Assembly (NCBI RefSeq): GCF_024868665.1
Contig: NC_079912.1
Location: 13,580,948-13,644,947 of the forward strand
Direction of reading: 5' to 3'
From: Triplophysa rosa
Lineage: Eukaryota > Chordata > Actinopteri > Cypriniformes > Nemacheilidae
DNA length: 64,000 bases
A model generated the notes under the pieces. The model did no database searches. It was not told the origin of the DNA and worked only from the letters and a program-made list of their open reading frames with translations. Of this stretch, positions 27,801-40,400 are shown in pieces. The number at the start of each line of letters is the position of its first letter. Positions within the stretch are counted from its first letter, which is position 1. The translations under genes were made by a program, and so were the position numbers.

Positions 27801-30800
27801 ATACCCATGTCTGGGCTGATACTGAACACACCGTCTGTGTCAACATGATGCTGGATGGTGACGACGTCTGGAGTTTCTCCAGGAAACAGAGATTGGAGGT
27901 TGGGCTTCATGATCTGCCAGTGGAATGGAAGCTTCAAGTGTCTACAAAGAATCACAATATTATTGATGTTAATAAAAACAAACACTTGTATACACATAAC
28001 CGTTGTGTTATTTCATAACGTGTCATTTGAGCTCACGCATGGTTTTTAATGATGATTGTCTTTTGAAGGGTGGAGTGTGGATTGGTCGATTCGAAACGCA
28101 CAAAACGGTCGGCCGTGAGATCAGACAGCTCCCCAAATAAAGTCTGATCTTCTCCACCCGATACTGAAACCAGCTCTACAGCGGCAAGCTGACCTGTACC
28201 TGAGAAAGTTTGTTGAAACGAGGTTGGTTTTTAAAGTTTCATGATCGTTGCTGAATTGAATCTTAACATTTGATTTCACAGTGTATATAGGTTACAATGA
28301 ACGAAGAATTCACTCCCGACCTTGAAGGGTCATATCTTTCACTTGGCAGTTGTCACAGACGATGGTAAAATCCTGAGCACTCCTCTCAGCCGTAGTGGGG
28401 AAAAAAACAACCTGAACATTGATTTCAAGTAAAATGAATAATTTATGAATACATTTTCAACAAACTTCTTTTTTAATCTAATTCATTTCATTCCAATCCC
28501 AAGCTTAATATGTGACTGTGCTCTTCAGTGTGAAATATCTCACCTCTATGACAGTGGCCTCTCCGGGTAGAAGACCAAAAAGAGAAGGGCTGAAGGCAAA
28601 CGGAGGCTGTTCTGCAAAAGCGGCCTTCACTGCAGACTGAAACCAAATTTGAGGGTGTTAACACGAAATAAATTCAGCATGGTTTGTTTTAGGTTGCTTA
28701 CCCTGACACTGGGGACAGGCCACTGTGTCTTAGGCATTATGCAGAAAGTTCCAGCACTCAGTCCTTCATTTCGACAGAAAACCTCTATGAACTTCACCCC
28801 TCCAGCCAGGCAGTAACCACAGTCAAGGACCGCAGGCACTGGTGAACATAAAAACAACAATTCCATTTTTTAAAAGGGGACTATTTTGTGGATATACAAT
28901 GCTTTCTAAATGAGGCAGTCTTGCCAAATATAGTAAAAATATAGTCAGGCAATCATGTTAAAAACTGTTTTGGAACTATGAAAGAGGGTGAGAGTCAGAG
29001 CCACAAGTTTTAGGAATGTTAAATCTGTTAATATCTAGAGATTTAGATGTTGGAGGTGCTGTATGTTGACTCACAAGTCAGTATTGGAGGGGGTCTGTGA
29101 GCCTCCACTGGTATAATAAGGGGATACGGCGACTGTGTTTCCACAACAAGGGCGTCTTCATAATCAGCCAAAGAGTCTGGAGCGAAGCGCACCGTATACT
29201 GACAGCTCATACCAGGAGCTACAATTCCTCCCTCACCAGGGAACCTGCCTGTGGAAAAAACACATCTGTTACACTGTATTTCTTCTTCTGAGCTGATATC
29301 CATTAAATGTGGTATATCATTACCAACAAAGAATAAAATGCCGTTTTGAGAACTGTCCATTACAAATATTGTCAGCTTCAATAGTAACCAACAGTGAATT
29401 TGAGTAAATATTGTGTAAATTAGTGTAAACAGCAATTTGTGTAGAATCTCAATTGTTAGCATTAAATTGTGTGTTTAATATATTGGTGTTATTTCATCAT
29501 TTTATTACATTATTTGTTATTTATATTTTTAGCAGTAGATATCGTTGTTCTCATATTCTGTCGCCTAGAACTGGAGGTAAAGGATTAATTCACCCCACAA
29601 TGAAAAATCTTAAATTCACTCTCATGCCATTCCTGCATGACTTTCTTTCTTCTGCAGAACACAAAAGATTATATTTTTAAAAACGTTGATAAGCAAACAA
29701 CACTGGCCCCCATTGACTCCCACTGTATGAACACAAAATCTCGCATTTTTTTCTTTTAAATTCCACAAAAGAAAGAGTATGCAGGTCTTGAATGACGTTG
29801 AATAAATGATGACAGAATTTTTATTTTGGGGTGAATCTCTTTGAGTGAACAATCTGTTTCTTTAAAAACTACAGCTGGCTCTTTAAAAACTTTTTAAAAA
29901 TGTAATGTCTGGCCATATAATTTTTTACAGAATTATTCTGTTCATTTACAACATTTCCTTTAGCTAAGAAGCATAAGACTTGCATGGTCACACTTTTTAA
30001 TAGGGAAATGCTGACAGCATGCTGTAAATGAGTCATTCATTTTTTCTTTAGTGGAAACTCACCCAAACCAACGGAAAAATATTGTGAAGTTGGAGGAATC
30101 ATCCGAACGTGGCGACTTGTTGCAGTCGTGTTTTTCAACTCCACCACAGTCTACAGGAAACATGAGGCACTATTCAGAACTGAAAACATACAGAACTGGA
30201 AAGACGTCATTCAGAAGTGGATCTGGCCCTGCAGGGAAGGTCAAATGAACATTTACACCAAAAGTGGTTAAAGTGTTAAATTAAGAACCTAAAATGATGG
30301 ATTCAGTCATAAAAAATATACACATGCTTATAACTTCATAAGAAGTCCAATCAAGGGATTAAATGGACCAGAAGAAATAAATGCAAGATGTAACAAGTCA
30401 TTTTATACCTCTAACACCTGACCCACACTGAAGTCAGTAAAGATGATGACAGGTGGATTTGCAATGAAGATGGGAACAGGAGCTTCAGGACTGGTGTTGA
30501 AGGATAGAAAAGGAATATGTAGAATTTTCATATTAATACAGTAACTTCCATGTATCTGGTTTGGTAATACCCAACTGGATACCAAAATGATACTTTGATC
30601 ATGAAATCAATACTGGAAAAAAAATGCAAAGGTTTTGTCATCTGAATGTACATCAACGGAGATCCTGTAAGCATGGATCAATCCTCGTGTTACATGCATG
30701 TTATAGCAACATGTGGTAGCTGGGTGCTTGCTATATTTTTAAGATGCTTGGATGAATATGTCTGCCATATGTAGACATGCTACACATAATTTTAAAGCAT

Positions 30801-33224
30801 TTGATTGCATAGCATGAACAAATTAGCGTATGAAAGACATGCTCAAAGTTATATAGACGAAACATTCTAGTTGGGTCAGACAAGTGAAACAGGGTACGAA
30901 ATGATGTAATGCAGTTTTTCTTTTATTTCCAGCACCTGGCATGCTGATTGTGTTTGGAGACTAAAAATGTAATTATGCTCCATGCTGCGCCTGCTGGTTT
31001 GCAATATCACAAATACAACACAATACGTTGCATGTGATCTTTATCTGGAGTGTTCATGTATCATATTACCCCCACCCAAGCTGCACAAATATTTTGGCAT
31101 TAACGGTTAAATAAAGCTGTCTAAAATGCAAACACCACAATAACAAAGGACAAGGCTTAAAATGAAATGAAATGCCAAAGAAGAAGAATACTTCTATTTT
31201 ATTTTACAGGTAAATATATAAACATGTAAAGGTATCAATATAAAACAAGATTAAGACACAAGATTAATGATATGACTAAAAATATATCTTTTTGCTTCTG
31301 ATTAAAAATTCTGACTAAGAACCCTATTATTTTTCCTTAGTTATTAAAACAAACTAAAAACATTTTAAAGGCTTTATAAGCGCTTATAATAACCAAATAA
31401 AATACACAATAGCCTACCTCGCACTGTCTTTGTTTTTTATGTCTTTCGCCCTATCCTCCAGCCTTTCTCCTGGCACAATGAGGGACTTTCCTCCACGCTT
31501 GGCATTTGGGAGCAGAAAGCGCGGGTTGCGCAGGAACTCGTATCGCTTTTTGTACTTCTGCAGGGCAGTCTTCATTTCTGCCCGACTCTGAGAACTGGGT
31601 CCTTTCTTCTGCAAGGCCTTACGTACCTGGCCTAACTTCTACGACGAAAAACATAAAAGCAAACGATAATAAATTGCTTAGAAAGCCTGTCCTACATTTC
31701 CTATGTTTTTGAAAATAAAACAATGTTTAAGGCCAGACCTCACTGGAAGTATCCTTGACAGATCTGGACTCCACAGAGGAAGGAAAAGTAAGTGTCTCTT
31801 CAGATTCGTCCAGCAGGCTCTGGGCCGTACGTGCAGGTTGGGGGAGCACAGTATAACCATCATCCTGTGGTTCAGTGCAGATATGCATATTATAGGAGAC
31901 AGTTGGCTGACAATAGCCAGGCGTAGACTTTCCTGTGAGCAATGTTAAGCGTGACAGTATTATACAATGTACTCCAATGACTTCAGCATAGTTTCTTTTT
32001 CACTGAAATATTACCTTTTGGGGTTTTTACAACTGGGGTGTGCACTGTTCTATAGTCAAGTGGGGAAATCAAGTTGTGCTTTTTAAGAAGATCACTGTCC
32101 ACACACCACTTGAAGGGAGATTCAACTTTGGAAAGATAATAGTGAATCAAAGTCTGACTAACAGATTGTGGCATGATAACAAGCAGTTTGTTTACATACA
32201 CAGAACTAAGTTTTGTACCTGAGGGAAGGCCCAACTCATAGTATTTGTCACCCACTTCCTCTATCATTTTGATGCGAGCGTGCTCCTCTTTTTCAGCGGT
32301 TTGCACACGGGCCTGTATGATATGAGCCTCCAGATTTTTAACCTCTTGAATACGTCTGTCATATTCAGAACGTACCTGAACATGATATTGAAATCGTAAG
32401 TATTCAATGATGTAGCAAGCATGAACTACACATTTCATTAGGAGAGATTCTTTTCATATATGAGGGGAGACACCTGTTGTAACTCCTCCACATATTTGTC
32501 ACAGTAGCTGTCATCTCCTCTGCGTGATTTCTTGAGGTTAGAAACAGTGTCTTTCCCAATCACCTCTGTGATGTAAAGGTCTTTAAATATGTCTGCCAGT
32601 AGATGAGAAATGCACTGTACACACAAAATTACGGATTTTGAACAATATACGTACAGTTTCAAAAGCAACACTTAAAATCTGCAAATTTTATTTTAAAGCT
32701 TTCTCCTTTAGCTTGTACATGTTTTTATAGGCTATAGGACCTACCAATACACTACAACTAGCCCTACTACAGTTAAAATAAATGCCTACACTTTTTAATA
32801 AAAAGAAATCCCTGCTGAAACAATAAAATCCTGCTCAAAACACAATAGATTATGTAATAGATTTAATGGTTAAAACTGGAATTGTACTGGTTTTAACGTA
32901 ATGGTGCTACTGATATTGTATTGGTGGGGCGTTATCTGCCCAAAAACACACTACAAAAAGGAATTTTAAAGAGGGTTTAATCGAAAAAGCTAATGGTTGA
33001 TAATGATATTTTAATGGTAACCATTAGATTTCTGTTATGGTTTCTATTGGGTTTTTTTCATCAGGGATGTAACGTTATTGGCCCTGGTATTAATAGTAGG
33101 CCTACCAACAGGAGTAACGAGATCATTTCCCTACCTGAGATGTTTCTGATGCATGTTTGTGTCGATTCATAGGGGGCTCAGAGTCAGACCTCCCATATGC
33201 TCCTGGATCAGTTTCATCGTCCAT
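18839..33224 (-). CDS. dlec1: DLEC1 / CFAP81, ciliary protein with ASH-like domains
   Basis: Human DLEC1 (CFAP81) is an axoneme-associated protein of about 1755 aa. Here 37 phase-consistent exons give 1659 aa. Exons from the start: 33224-33135, 32614-32474, 32375-32219, 32125-32015, 31932-31739, 31638-31418, 30490-30409, 30150-30063, 29248-29075, 28838-28702, 28636-28544, 28411-28321, 28193-28037, 27941-27749, 27665-27592, 27514-27358, 27270-27177, 26857-26727, 26626-26468, 26089-25959, 25833-25680, 25247-25137, 24578-24457, 24370-24185, 24105-24047, 23968-23817, 23708-23593, 23497-23427, 22495-22284, 21740-21591, 21455-21336, 20834-20760, 20668-20453, 20315-20148, 19632-19479, 19344-19233, 18965-18839. 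Residues about 65-120 are a charged helical/coiled-coil segment; from about 300 on, repeated beta-rich blocks fit ASH/MSP-type domains. Identity rests on this architecture and on position between acaa1 and plcd1. The end of exon 34 is a weaker donor (GTTTGA). Confidence 0.93.
19803..20102. repeat. Foldback MITE in dlec1 intron 34
   Basis: Left end GTGACAGTTTATCCAAAAA, right end GGGTGAGCTATCCCTTTAA, with AAAATATCTTCTTTTGTGTT inside. A divergent member of the TTAAAGGGATAG family. Confidence 0.85.
21812..22276. repeat. Foldback MITE in dlec1 intron 29
   Basis: Inverted ends AAAAGGATACTTCACCCA and GGGTGAAGTATCCCTTTAA, long internal arms, and a 13-base poly-C run near 21960 at the centre of one arm. 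It ends only about 8 bp before the donor end of exon 29 (left edge 22284). Confidence 0.9.
22911..23350. mobile_element. TTAA-flanked MITE in dlec1 intron 28
   Basis: Ends AGTCCCAGTG and CACAGGGACT are inverted copies with one mismatch. TTAA lies directly on both sides (22907-22910 and 23351-23354), the piggyBac-type target duplication. About 440 bp, no transposase frame. Confidence 0.85.
24669..25111. mobile_element. hAT-type MITE with perfect 8-bp target duplication
   Basis: Ends CAGTGTTGGGTAAGTT and AACTAGTTACACCCAACACTG are inverted. The flanks GTAGCATT at 24661-24668 and at 25112-25119 are identical, the 8-bp duplication expected of hAT insertions. The interior is rich in TAATTA, no coding. 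Lies in dlec1 intron 22, with its end about 25 bp from exon 22. Confidence 0.92.
25318..25582. repeat. Foldback MITE in dlec1 intron 21
   Basis: Contains TGGAACACAAAAGAAGATAT, its inverted partner AAAATATCTTTGTG, and the end GGGTGAACTATCCCCTTAA. Same family as 19803-20102. Confidence 0.85.
29578..29853. repeat. Foldback MITE in dlec1 intron 8
   Basis: Left end TAAAGGATTAATTCACCCC, right end TTTTGGGGTGAATCTCTTTG. Internal GCAGAACACAAAAG block as in the other copies. Confidence 0.85.
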
Positions 33225-33480
33225 CGTTTTGTCGTTGTAGTGTTAAAAAATCCAATTCTTTTAATAAAGGCTGCTGTACATGAAGCTTAGCAAATAAAGT
33301 TCATTGTGGTAATTAGTTTATGTAAAACCTTCACAACGACCACATATAAGACTAAATCTAGTAAGAGTACAAACTGAACGAAGTTTCATAAGCGACCGCC
33401 ATGTTTGTTTACACGTCGTCACTATGGTAACATGGCGCGCCATAAGCTCCGTGTCCACTGCGATTTTAATTTAATTTAAG
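33225..33480 (-). promoter_or_regulatory. dlec1: dlec1 promoter region
   Basis: The 250 bp upstream of the dlec1 ATG contain GCGCGCC, CGTCGTC and a near-consensus RFX X-box. A relatively CpG-rich patch in AT-rich surroundings fits a TATA-less promoter. The transcription start is not fixed by the sequence. Confidence 0.5.
33418..33431 (-). promoter_or_regulatory. dlec1: RFX X-box-like site upstream of dlec1
   Basis: The minus-strand sequence GTTACCATAGTGAC matches the X-box consensus GTNRCCATRGYAAC at 13 of 14 positions. It lies 194 bp upstream of the start codon, the usual distance for RFX sites in ciliary genes, which agrees with the axonemal role of DLEC1. Confidence 0.65.
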
Positions 33481-33779
33481 AGGTGGGGCAATTACAGAGG
33501 TTCATATGGCATGGACACTTAAATCACACTTTAAATGTACATTGCATTACATAATACAATAGGCTATGTGATGTGGCTGTATGTAGTTTTTTTATTGATA
33601 AATTTAATAATGCTCACATTGTAAAGACAAGACGTTTCCAAAACAAAATTTGTACTAAAAGTCAAGAAAAGATAAGATTACTGTTAGAGTAGCCAGTGAT
33701 AAATGTATTGTTTCTGAAGAAAAAGCAATTACACAACTATTTTAATTTATTGTTCATAGCTTTACAATGAATTTACTGG

Positions 33780-35027
33780 GGACCAAGAACATTGTCTACT
33801 TTATGGAATAATAAGGACATTAAGGACATATGGACATATAAACGAAAGTCTATTTTCTTTGAAAATTGGTTTCGAAATAATATTCTTTTGGTGGATCAAT
33901 TATTTAACTCAGATGGCCTTTTGCTAAGGAATTTTTGTCAAAATATAATATTCCAAAAACCACAAAAAAAACTTGCAACTGTTTTTGGTGCAATCTCTAG
34001 TGGAATTTGTAGTTATTTAACATTTACATTTAGTCATTAAGCAGACGCTTTTGTCCAAAGCGACTTACAAATGAAGTAAACAATGGAAGCAATTGGCACA
34101 ACATAAGGACAACAAAAAGCATAAGCGCAGTAAAACTGGTCTCATATAGCCTACCACAGATACAAAGATAAGTTGTTGCTTTTTTATAGTTAGAAAGAGT
34201 AGAAAAGAGATAGAAGTCAGAACTAATCGGCCAGATGCTGACGGAAGAGATTTTAAGGAACAAAACAGATTAGAGTAACAGCAACTCCAACCATTCTCGC
34301 TCAACCATTCCTTAGGTAAAATTTGTTTATCCTCTCATTCTAACAATAGATCTATAAGAGCTCTCTTTCAGGAGAGTATTGTTTCGAAACTAAATGCAAT
34401 TGCATACTGGAATCGATTTGTAAATGATGTGGACTGGAAAAAAGTCTGTCTGCCCATTCGCTATCTTTTAACAAACAAGATTAAAGAAGTGACCTATAGA
34501 CTTTTACACAGAATTTATCCTGCTAAACATTATTTAACTAAATATAAACATAGATGAAAATTGTCGCTTTTGCAAGCAGAAGCCAGAAACAGTTGTTCAT
34601 TTATTTTGGCAATGCCCTTTTGTTTCTTATTTTTGGCAAAATTTACTTGATTTTATTGTTGAAAACACTGATGAAAATTTTGTTTTACAGTGGAAATATG
34701 TCCTCTCAGGTACTAGTGTGACCTGTAAAGATAAACAAACACACACTTTACTTTATTAATTTTATCATTCTAATGGCAAAGTTTCACATAAATATTTAGG
34801 AAAGAAACCATATTTTTTAGTATTTGAAAATGAAGTAAAACATTATTTTGAATCTATAATGCCCTCAAAGAATCCAAAAGCAATAAGAATTGTACGAGTT
34901 TGTATACTTTTTGGAGTATTCCTATAATATCGTTTGTATCTTCCCCCAGGATGTTGTTTAATTTGATTTTTTTTCTCTGTCTTGTTTCTATTGCTATTTG
35001 GATGTTATCTTCAATAAAATATAAAAA
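33780..35027 (+). mobile_element. L1-like LINE, 3' fragment of ORF2
   Basis: Degraded plus-strand remains of the C-terminal part of a fish L1-type ORF2. The segment 33792-34012 encodes FENWFRNNILLVDQLFN. After an insertion the frame resumes with NKIKEVTYRLLHRIYPAKHY and, after a frameshift, CRFCKQKPETVVHLFWQCP, the cysteine-rich zf-RVT region. It ends with AATAAA (35013-35018) and a short A-rich tail. 5'-truncated and inactive. Confidence 0.8.
34013..34312 (-). mobile_element. SINE-like insertion inside the L1 fragment
   Basis: Starts with CATTTACATTTAGTCATTAAG and carries the complement of the AAGTCGCTTTGGA tail, so its 3' end faces left (minus orientation). It separates two parts of the LINE reading frame. 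Right boundary approximate. Confidence 0.65.
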
Positions 35028-37260
35028 ACAAGAACATCGTCTTTCACATTTTGTTATCTAAATGCTATGGCACGAATATGTTGTTTTCCCCCCATACTTT
35101 TTGAGGTTTTATGGGATATGTGCTAGAATATTTTAGGCAACACATTATGTGAATTCTTTTCTAGTTACTACAGAGCGCACACCTTTGCATACCTTTAGTT
35201 CAGGTATGGGTTGTCAGTTTTGCAAAGGGTGTGCCAAGAGCTGCCTGTCAAGAACGTTTTAAATATCCAAAAAATGCTGTTATAGCCTACTCACCATTAG
35301 CCCATGAGAAAACAACGAAACTACATTAAACAAAGCGGTTGATTTACTTAAACAAAACAAATATTCCTACCCAAGCCTATAGATTTTCTGGAATCATAGG
35401 TCTGCATTGTTCACACTAATATTATGATTTATTGTAAGTAATTGTGTAAGTTTATCCATATATCTATAACATTAAACATAAAAACAACTGCATTATCATT
35501 TACTCATTTTATAAGCCCCACGTAGCCTATATCATGTACATATAGGCACTATTTGCATTAATTAAAGGTATTACTTACACTACTGTGAAGGTTTATTTTG
35601 GATGCAACCCAACACCATGTTTCTTTAAAACACTTTTAGAGGTGCAATTAATTGCTGGATAAATATGTTAGAATGGAACTGTAAACAAATAAACATCACT
35701 TGTCACTAACAACACCGTGTTCAAAAAAGTTCAAAAAGAAAACTAATTTGAAGGGTGAAACTTAGTCGGACATGATATAATGGGTGGAAACAAATGAAAC
35801 TTTTTAGGGCATCGTGAACTAAGAACACAGACTTGAAAGACCGGTGTTGTTGATGTGGGTGTGGCGAATTCTCTATTCACAGAGCGAGACGTTTCTGTCA
35901 GTGGATAGTTTCTAACACTGGTTTTGCTCAAACCAGACAGCATCTGGACGGCTGTTGGACGATAAACTATTTTGTCGACTCCAACTATTTGTCTTGCCAT
36001 TTAAATAAGTGAAAAGTATAAAAGGAGCCATGGAAATAAATGGAAGTCCCAGGAAATTAGGTAAGCCTCTTCATGTTTCTAATTTGCTCCGCGTGAGAAG
36101 TGAACGTATTTGATTTGAAGCGACGTGACTATAGGGACAGCATTGCTTTTTTTGCTGCTTTGATATCAAATTAAATTTGTTGTAATTTTACATTTTAATG
36201 CAACAATTGATTGTGTATGTTTCACAATTGTAAATTATTTTATGTAGTTTTAATGCTGTTGCCTGGAATGGCTGGGGTTAGGAGACCTGTTCTTCTTGCT
36301 TCATAATAATAGTGTTTACTGTTGCACACCCAGTACTATTGTTTTATACTCATGTAACGAGTATAACTTTTGTTTTAAGATTTTAAAACAGCGTTTGCTG
36401 CCCTGTCGTCTTTCATCTAAGAACTTTGTAGACTACCCCATGCTCTGGTCGGAATGAAAAGTAAGACCACCAATACCCATACTTTGAATGCTTTTCAGTT
36501 CTTCGATTCTTAAATGATGCATTTATATCCTGCCTGAACATTATAATCGCAGCGTCAGGGATATAGGGGTGAATGAGGTCATTCATTCATAATCATAAAA
36601 TGTATGAATATTGTAACTAACAAAAAAATACAAACGATGGAATTGAATATGGTATAGCTTTTCTTTGTGGACCAGTGATGTGACATGCCTGACACCAAAC
36701 CACGGTCAGCATGCAAATAACCCACACGCGAGGTTTTAGTCAGAAGAGGGCGCCCTGTCCCAAACCTGCTCCTTCGACTCGTTCCACCTCCTACACAAGA
36801 CAAGTTTCAGCCTCCGTGCAAAGGGTTACATTCAAAAATACCTGCCTAACAAGAGGACGTATAGTTTAGACAGACTGCTAAATGTTTTGCGTTTAAGAAA
36901 ATGTTTAAGTGTTTAAGAGAATGATTCGGAACTACACCAGTGTACGAGACCTAGCCCATCTAGTTCTTGCTATTCTGGCAAGCTAGTACATTATATAATA
37001 TACATTATATAATACATGTAATAGCATGTCAGATCTAACTTACAGGTGCGAAATCTAGAGAAAGATTTTCAGCAAGTAATTCGAAACAAAAATAATGAGT
37101 AATTTTGCATTATAATATGAATACTGAATACAATATAACACGATAAATATGATCATTTAATATTATATAAATATCAACATGTTTTTATTTAAATAATATT
37201 TAATACATGTTTGTAATTTTATAAAAGTATAAAAAATGACGTTTCTATCAATGTGATTAT
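35028..37260. other. dlec1-plcd1 intergenic region
   Basis: AT-rich, unique for the most part. The 85-codon minus-strand frame at 36000-35743 and the 74-codon frame at 36803-36579 have no recognisable motif. No RNA gene or exon seen. Confidence 0.45.
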
Positions 37261-37412
37261 TTTAGTTCCATCCAATCAAATTGCTGGCAATATTTTGCAG
37301 GGCCAATGGGAACCCGCCCATAGAAAGTTTGCAAACGTCATGGTATACAACCATCATGTTCGTTTTCTTGCCAAAGAAAGTAGATTGCGGAATTCCGTTG
37401 AAGAATGCGACA
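37261..37412 (+). promoter_or_regulatory. plcd1: plcd1 proximal promoter / 5' UTR
   Basis: Two CCAAT boxes (37272-37276 and 37303-37307) and a CCCGCCC GC-box-like motif lie within 150 bp of the plcd1 start codon. No TATA box in the usual place. Confidence 0.55.
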
Positions 37413-40400
37413 ATGTCCTGTCTTCGTAAATCTCGTCAAAGGACGGTGTCCGAGGAGTTGAAATATCAAGAACAGTGCAAGAACGTTGCACAAGAGAACG
37501 GGAAACGCTTAGGTGGGTGTCACGCTTCTGTCTGGTGGTCGCGATTTACATGTATACGTGCCGCTGTTGACTAACGTTAGCCTTTACGAAGGACCATTGG
37601 ATATAAATATCATTCCTTCTGAACGTTTACCATAGCAACCAGCGTTTCCTGGAAAAATAACGTAGTTGCTATAGTTTTTGTTACGAATTAAGTTTGAAGT
37701 TTGTTACAATGTTGTTACTACACGTCCCGAACACTCTCCGCTATCTTCAGTAAGTTAAAGGGTGTGATTTGTGGCTTGTTTGTTTGCTGTACAAAGCTGT
37801 AATGTAAAGAATTTTAATGAAGTCTTAAATTGCACCAAGCGATGTGAGTGGATGTGTCCTATAGATCGATTGAAGTGTCCAATTTGCACCATAAGCTGTG
37901 GATGTGTAGATCGATAGAAAGCAACAGGCACAAACAACTATGTGTGTATTTCAGGAAGTGGAAAACACAGGAACCTGAGCCCAGATTTGTTTCTTTGGAA
38001 TAACAACCATTTTATGTGGAATGGGGATGAATCATCTAAGTTAGCTTTATGATGCTTTTTCAAACGCTGCAAAACTGAACGGTTTCGTGCATGTGTTTAA
38101 TAGAAGTGAAATAAATAGAGTCAGACTACAAACTATTTATTCTCTTCTTTGCGAAAGAAGTCCTTTGCTGTTGGTTAACTTCCCCTGATCCAGTATGCTG
38201 GTGGCTGGTGATCACATAAAAAGTTTTCTTGTCCACAACTTCAGTGTTGCTGTCCTGAAAAACAGTGCCACCCAGATGAAAGTAATTACCACTCAGTTTA
38301 AAGGGAGTGTATAGTATACCCAAAATGTCATCAATAATTAATCCTCACATCAATTTAAACCTGTATGACTTGCATCATGTTTGTGTGGAACATCTAGAAA
38401 AATGAATGTCAGAATGTCAGAGCTGTTCTCATCTATACGAAGGAGACATGGGGGGTAATCTGTGTCAAGCTCAAAAAGGGCTGTCAAAACATCATAAAAA
38501 GTCACATACAGTTCATGGAACTTGTCCGCTATAGGCCTACGTCTTTAGATTAAAAAAACTTTAAAAAGACCCTTTTGACACATGCTTTTTTTTAGCAAGA
38601 GATGAATGGACTGAAATGTAGAATTTTCAAATTCATGAATATCTTGCTTTACGGCCATGGTGAACATTTTAAAGGCTTTATAAGTGCTTATAATAACCAA
38701 ATAAAATACACAATAGCCTACCTCGCACTGTCATTGTTTTTTCTGTCTTTCGCCCTATCCTCCAGCCTTTCTCAAGGCACGATGAGGGACTTTCCTCCAA
38801 GCTGGGCATTTGGGAGCGAAGCGCGGGTTGCGCCGGAACTCATGGCGCTTTTTGTGCTTCTGCACTTGTACTTGTACTTCTACGCTTTTTGTACTTCTGT
38901 ACTTGTACTTCTTGTCACATAAAAAGTTTTCTTGTCCACAACTTCAGTGTTGCTGTCCTGAAAAACAGTGCCACCCAGGCCAATCCAGATGAAAGTAATT
39001 TATCACTCAGTTTAAAGGGAGAGTATACCCAAAATGACATCAATCATTCATCCTCACATCCATTTAAAGCTGTAAGACTTGCATTCATGCTTGTGGAACA
39101 CCTAGAAAAATGAATGTCAAAATGTCAGAGCTGTTCTCATCTATACAATGGAGGCATGGGCATCAAATCCATGAAAATCTTGCTTGACAGCCATGGTGAC
39201 CTTCCTCTTGCATTGTATGGAAAAAGGAGCCTGGTGATTATTTATTTTTGCCTGAATATTTATTTTGTTTAAAGTTTTGCCTTAATGGGATATGTCTTGA
39301 AGAGACTAGCATTAATGTCACAAACCCACTCACGCAGCCATGCCTCATTTCATCTACAGTATTGTATTGGAATGTTTCGGCGATAGTCACGTTTTATTCT
39401 TGACTCCTGCTGCAGCATGTTTACCTGAACAAGTAAAACCCACTTTGACTTTGCAAATCATGCCTGGCTGGCGCTGTTTCCATCATTTTTAGAATATTAC
39501 AAAAATGAAACAAATTAAAAAGGAACTGATGATTTGCTTTTAAACAAAAGTTGAACTTAACCTGGCACACTGAATGCTTGTGCAATGTGCTTTGAATGTA
39601 AAGTAGCCTGAATCCCACATTTTCCTAAAATTCAATTAGCTCTCCTACTTTGCAAATGAAGTAACGCTAGTGTGAGACCACAATGTTCACTTAAGTAAAA
39701 CTGAGTAAAGGTGTGTTAGTTTTGAGGTCTACATTCACAGGAAAATCCTCAGTGTTTACCATTTTTCTGCCCTGTGCATGTGTGTATCCAAGTCTCATAA
39801 ACAGCCCCTGTGGCAGGAGCTCGTGAAAAATTGGCCACAGTGATTGTGGTTGTGCCCACACTCTGGGCCTCAGAAGCTGGAAATATTCACAGTTCCTCTG
39901 AACTATTAATACCAAAACAACAGTTTAAAGGAGCAATGTGGGATTTTTAGGAGGATCTATTGACAGAAATGCAATATAATATACAAAACTATGTCTTCAG
40001 AGGTATATAAAGACCTTACGTAATGAACCGTTATGTTTGTAATACCTTAGAATAAGCTGTTTCTATCTACATACAGAGCGGGCCTACATACATTGAATTC
40101 GCCGCCATGTTTTTTTACAGTAACCCTAAACGGACAAACAACTCTAAAAAGCGCGTTTCCTCTCCCTCTACCCTGCGGTACGTAGTCCGGTTGTCCCTGA
40201 TTGTGCAAAGGGGGGGGAAACGTCTACTAATTTACTCCTAACTGCTATCTTGCAGTCAGATCAAACGCCTTTATCAGCATTGCTATTTACTGTTAGCTAG
40301 CTCTGCCCTCAAACGTGCTATGCAATGCAAGCATGAAATGCTTAGCTTTATCAAAGCTTAAACCACGCAAATAATAATGCAAATGAATAAAATAAGCGAA

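Noticed and set aside
38602..38922. 106-codon plus-strand frame in plcd1 intron 1
   Set aside because: It runs antisense through the captured dlec1 fragment and its tandem tail, so it is a by-product.
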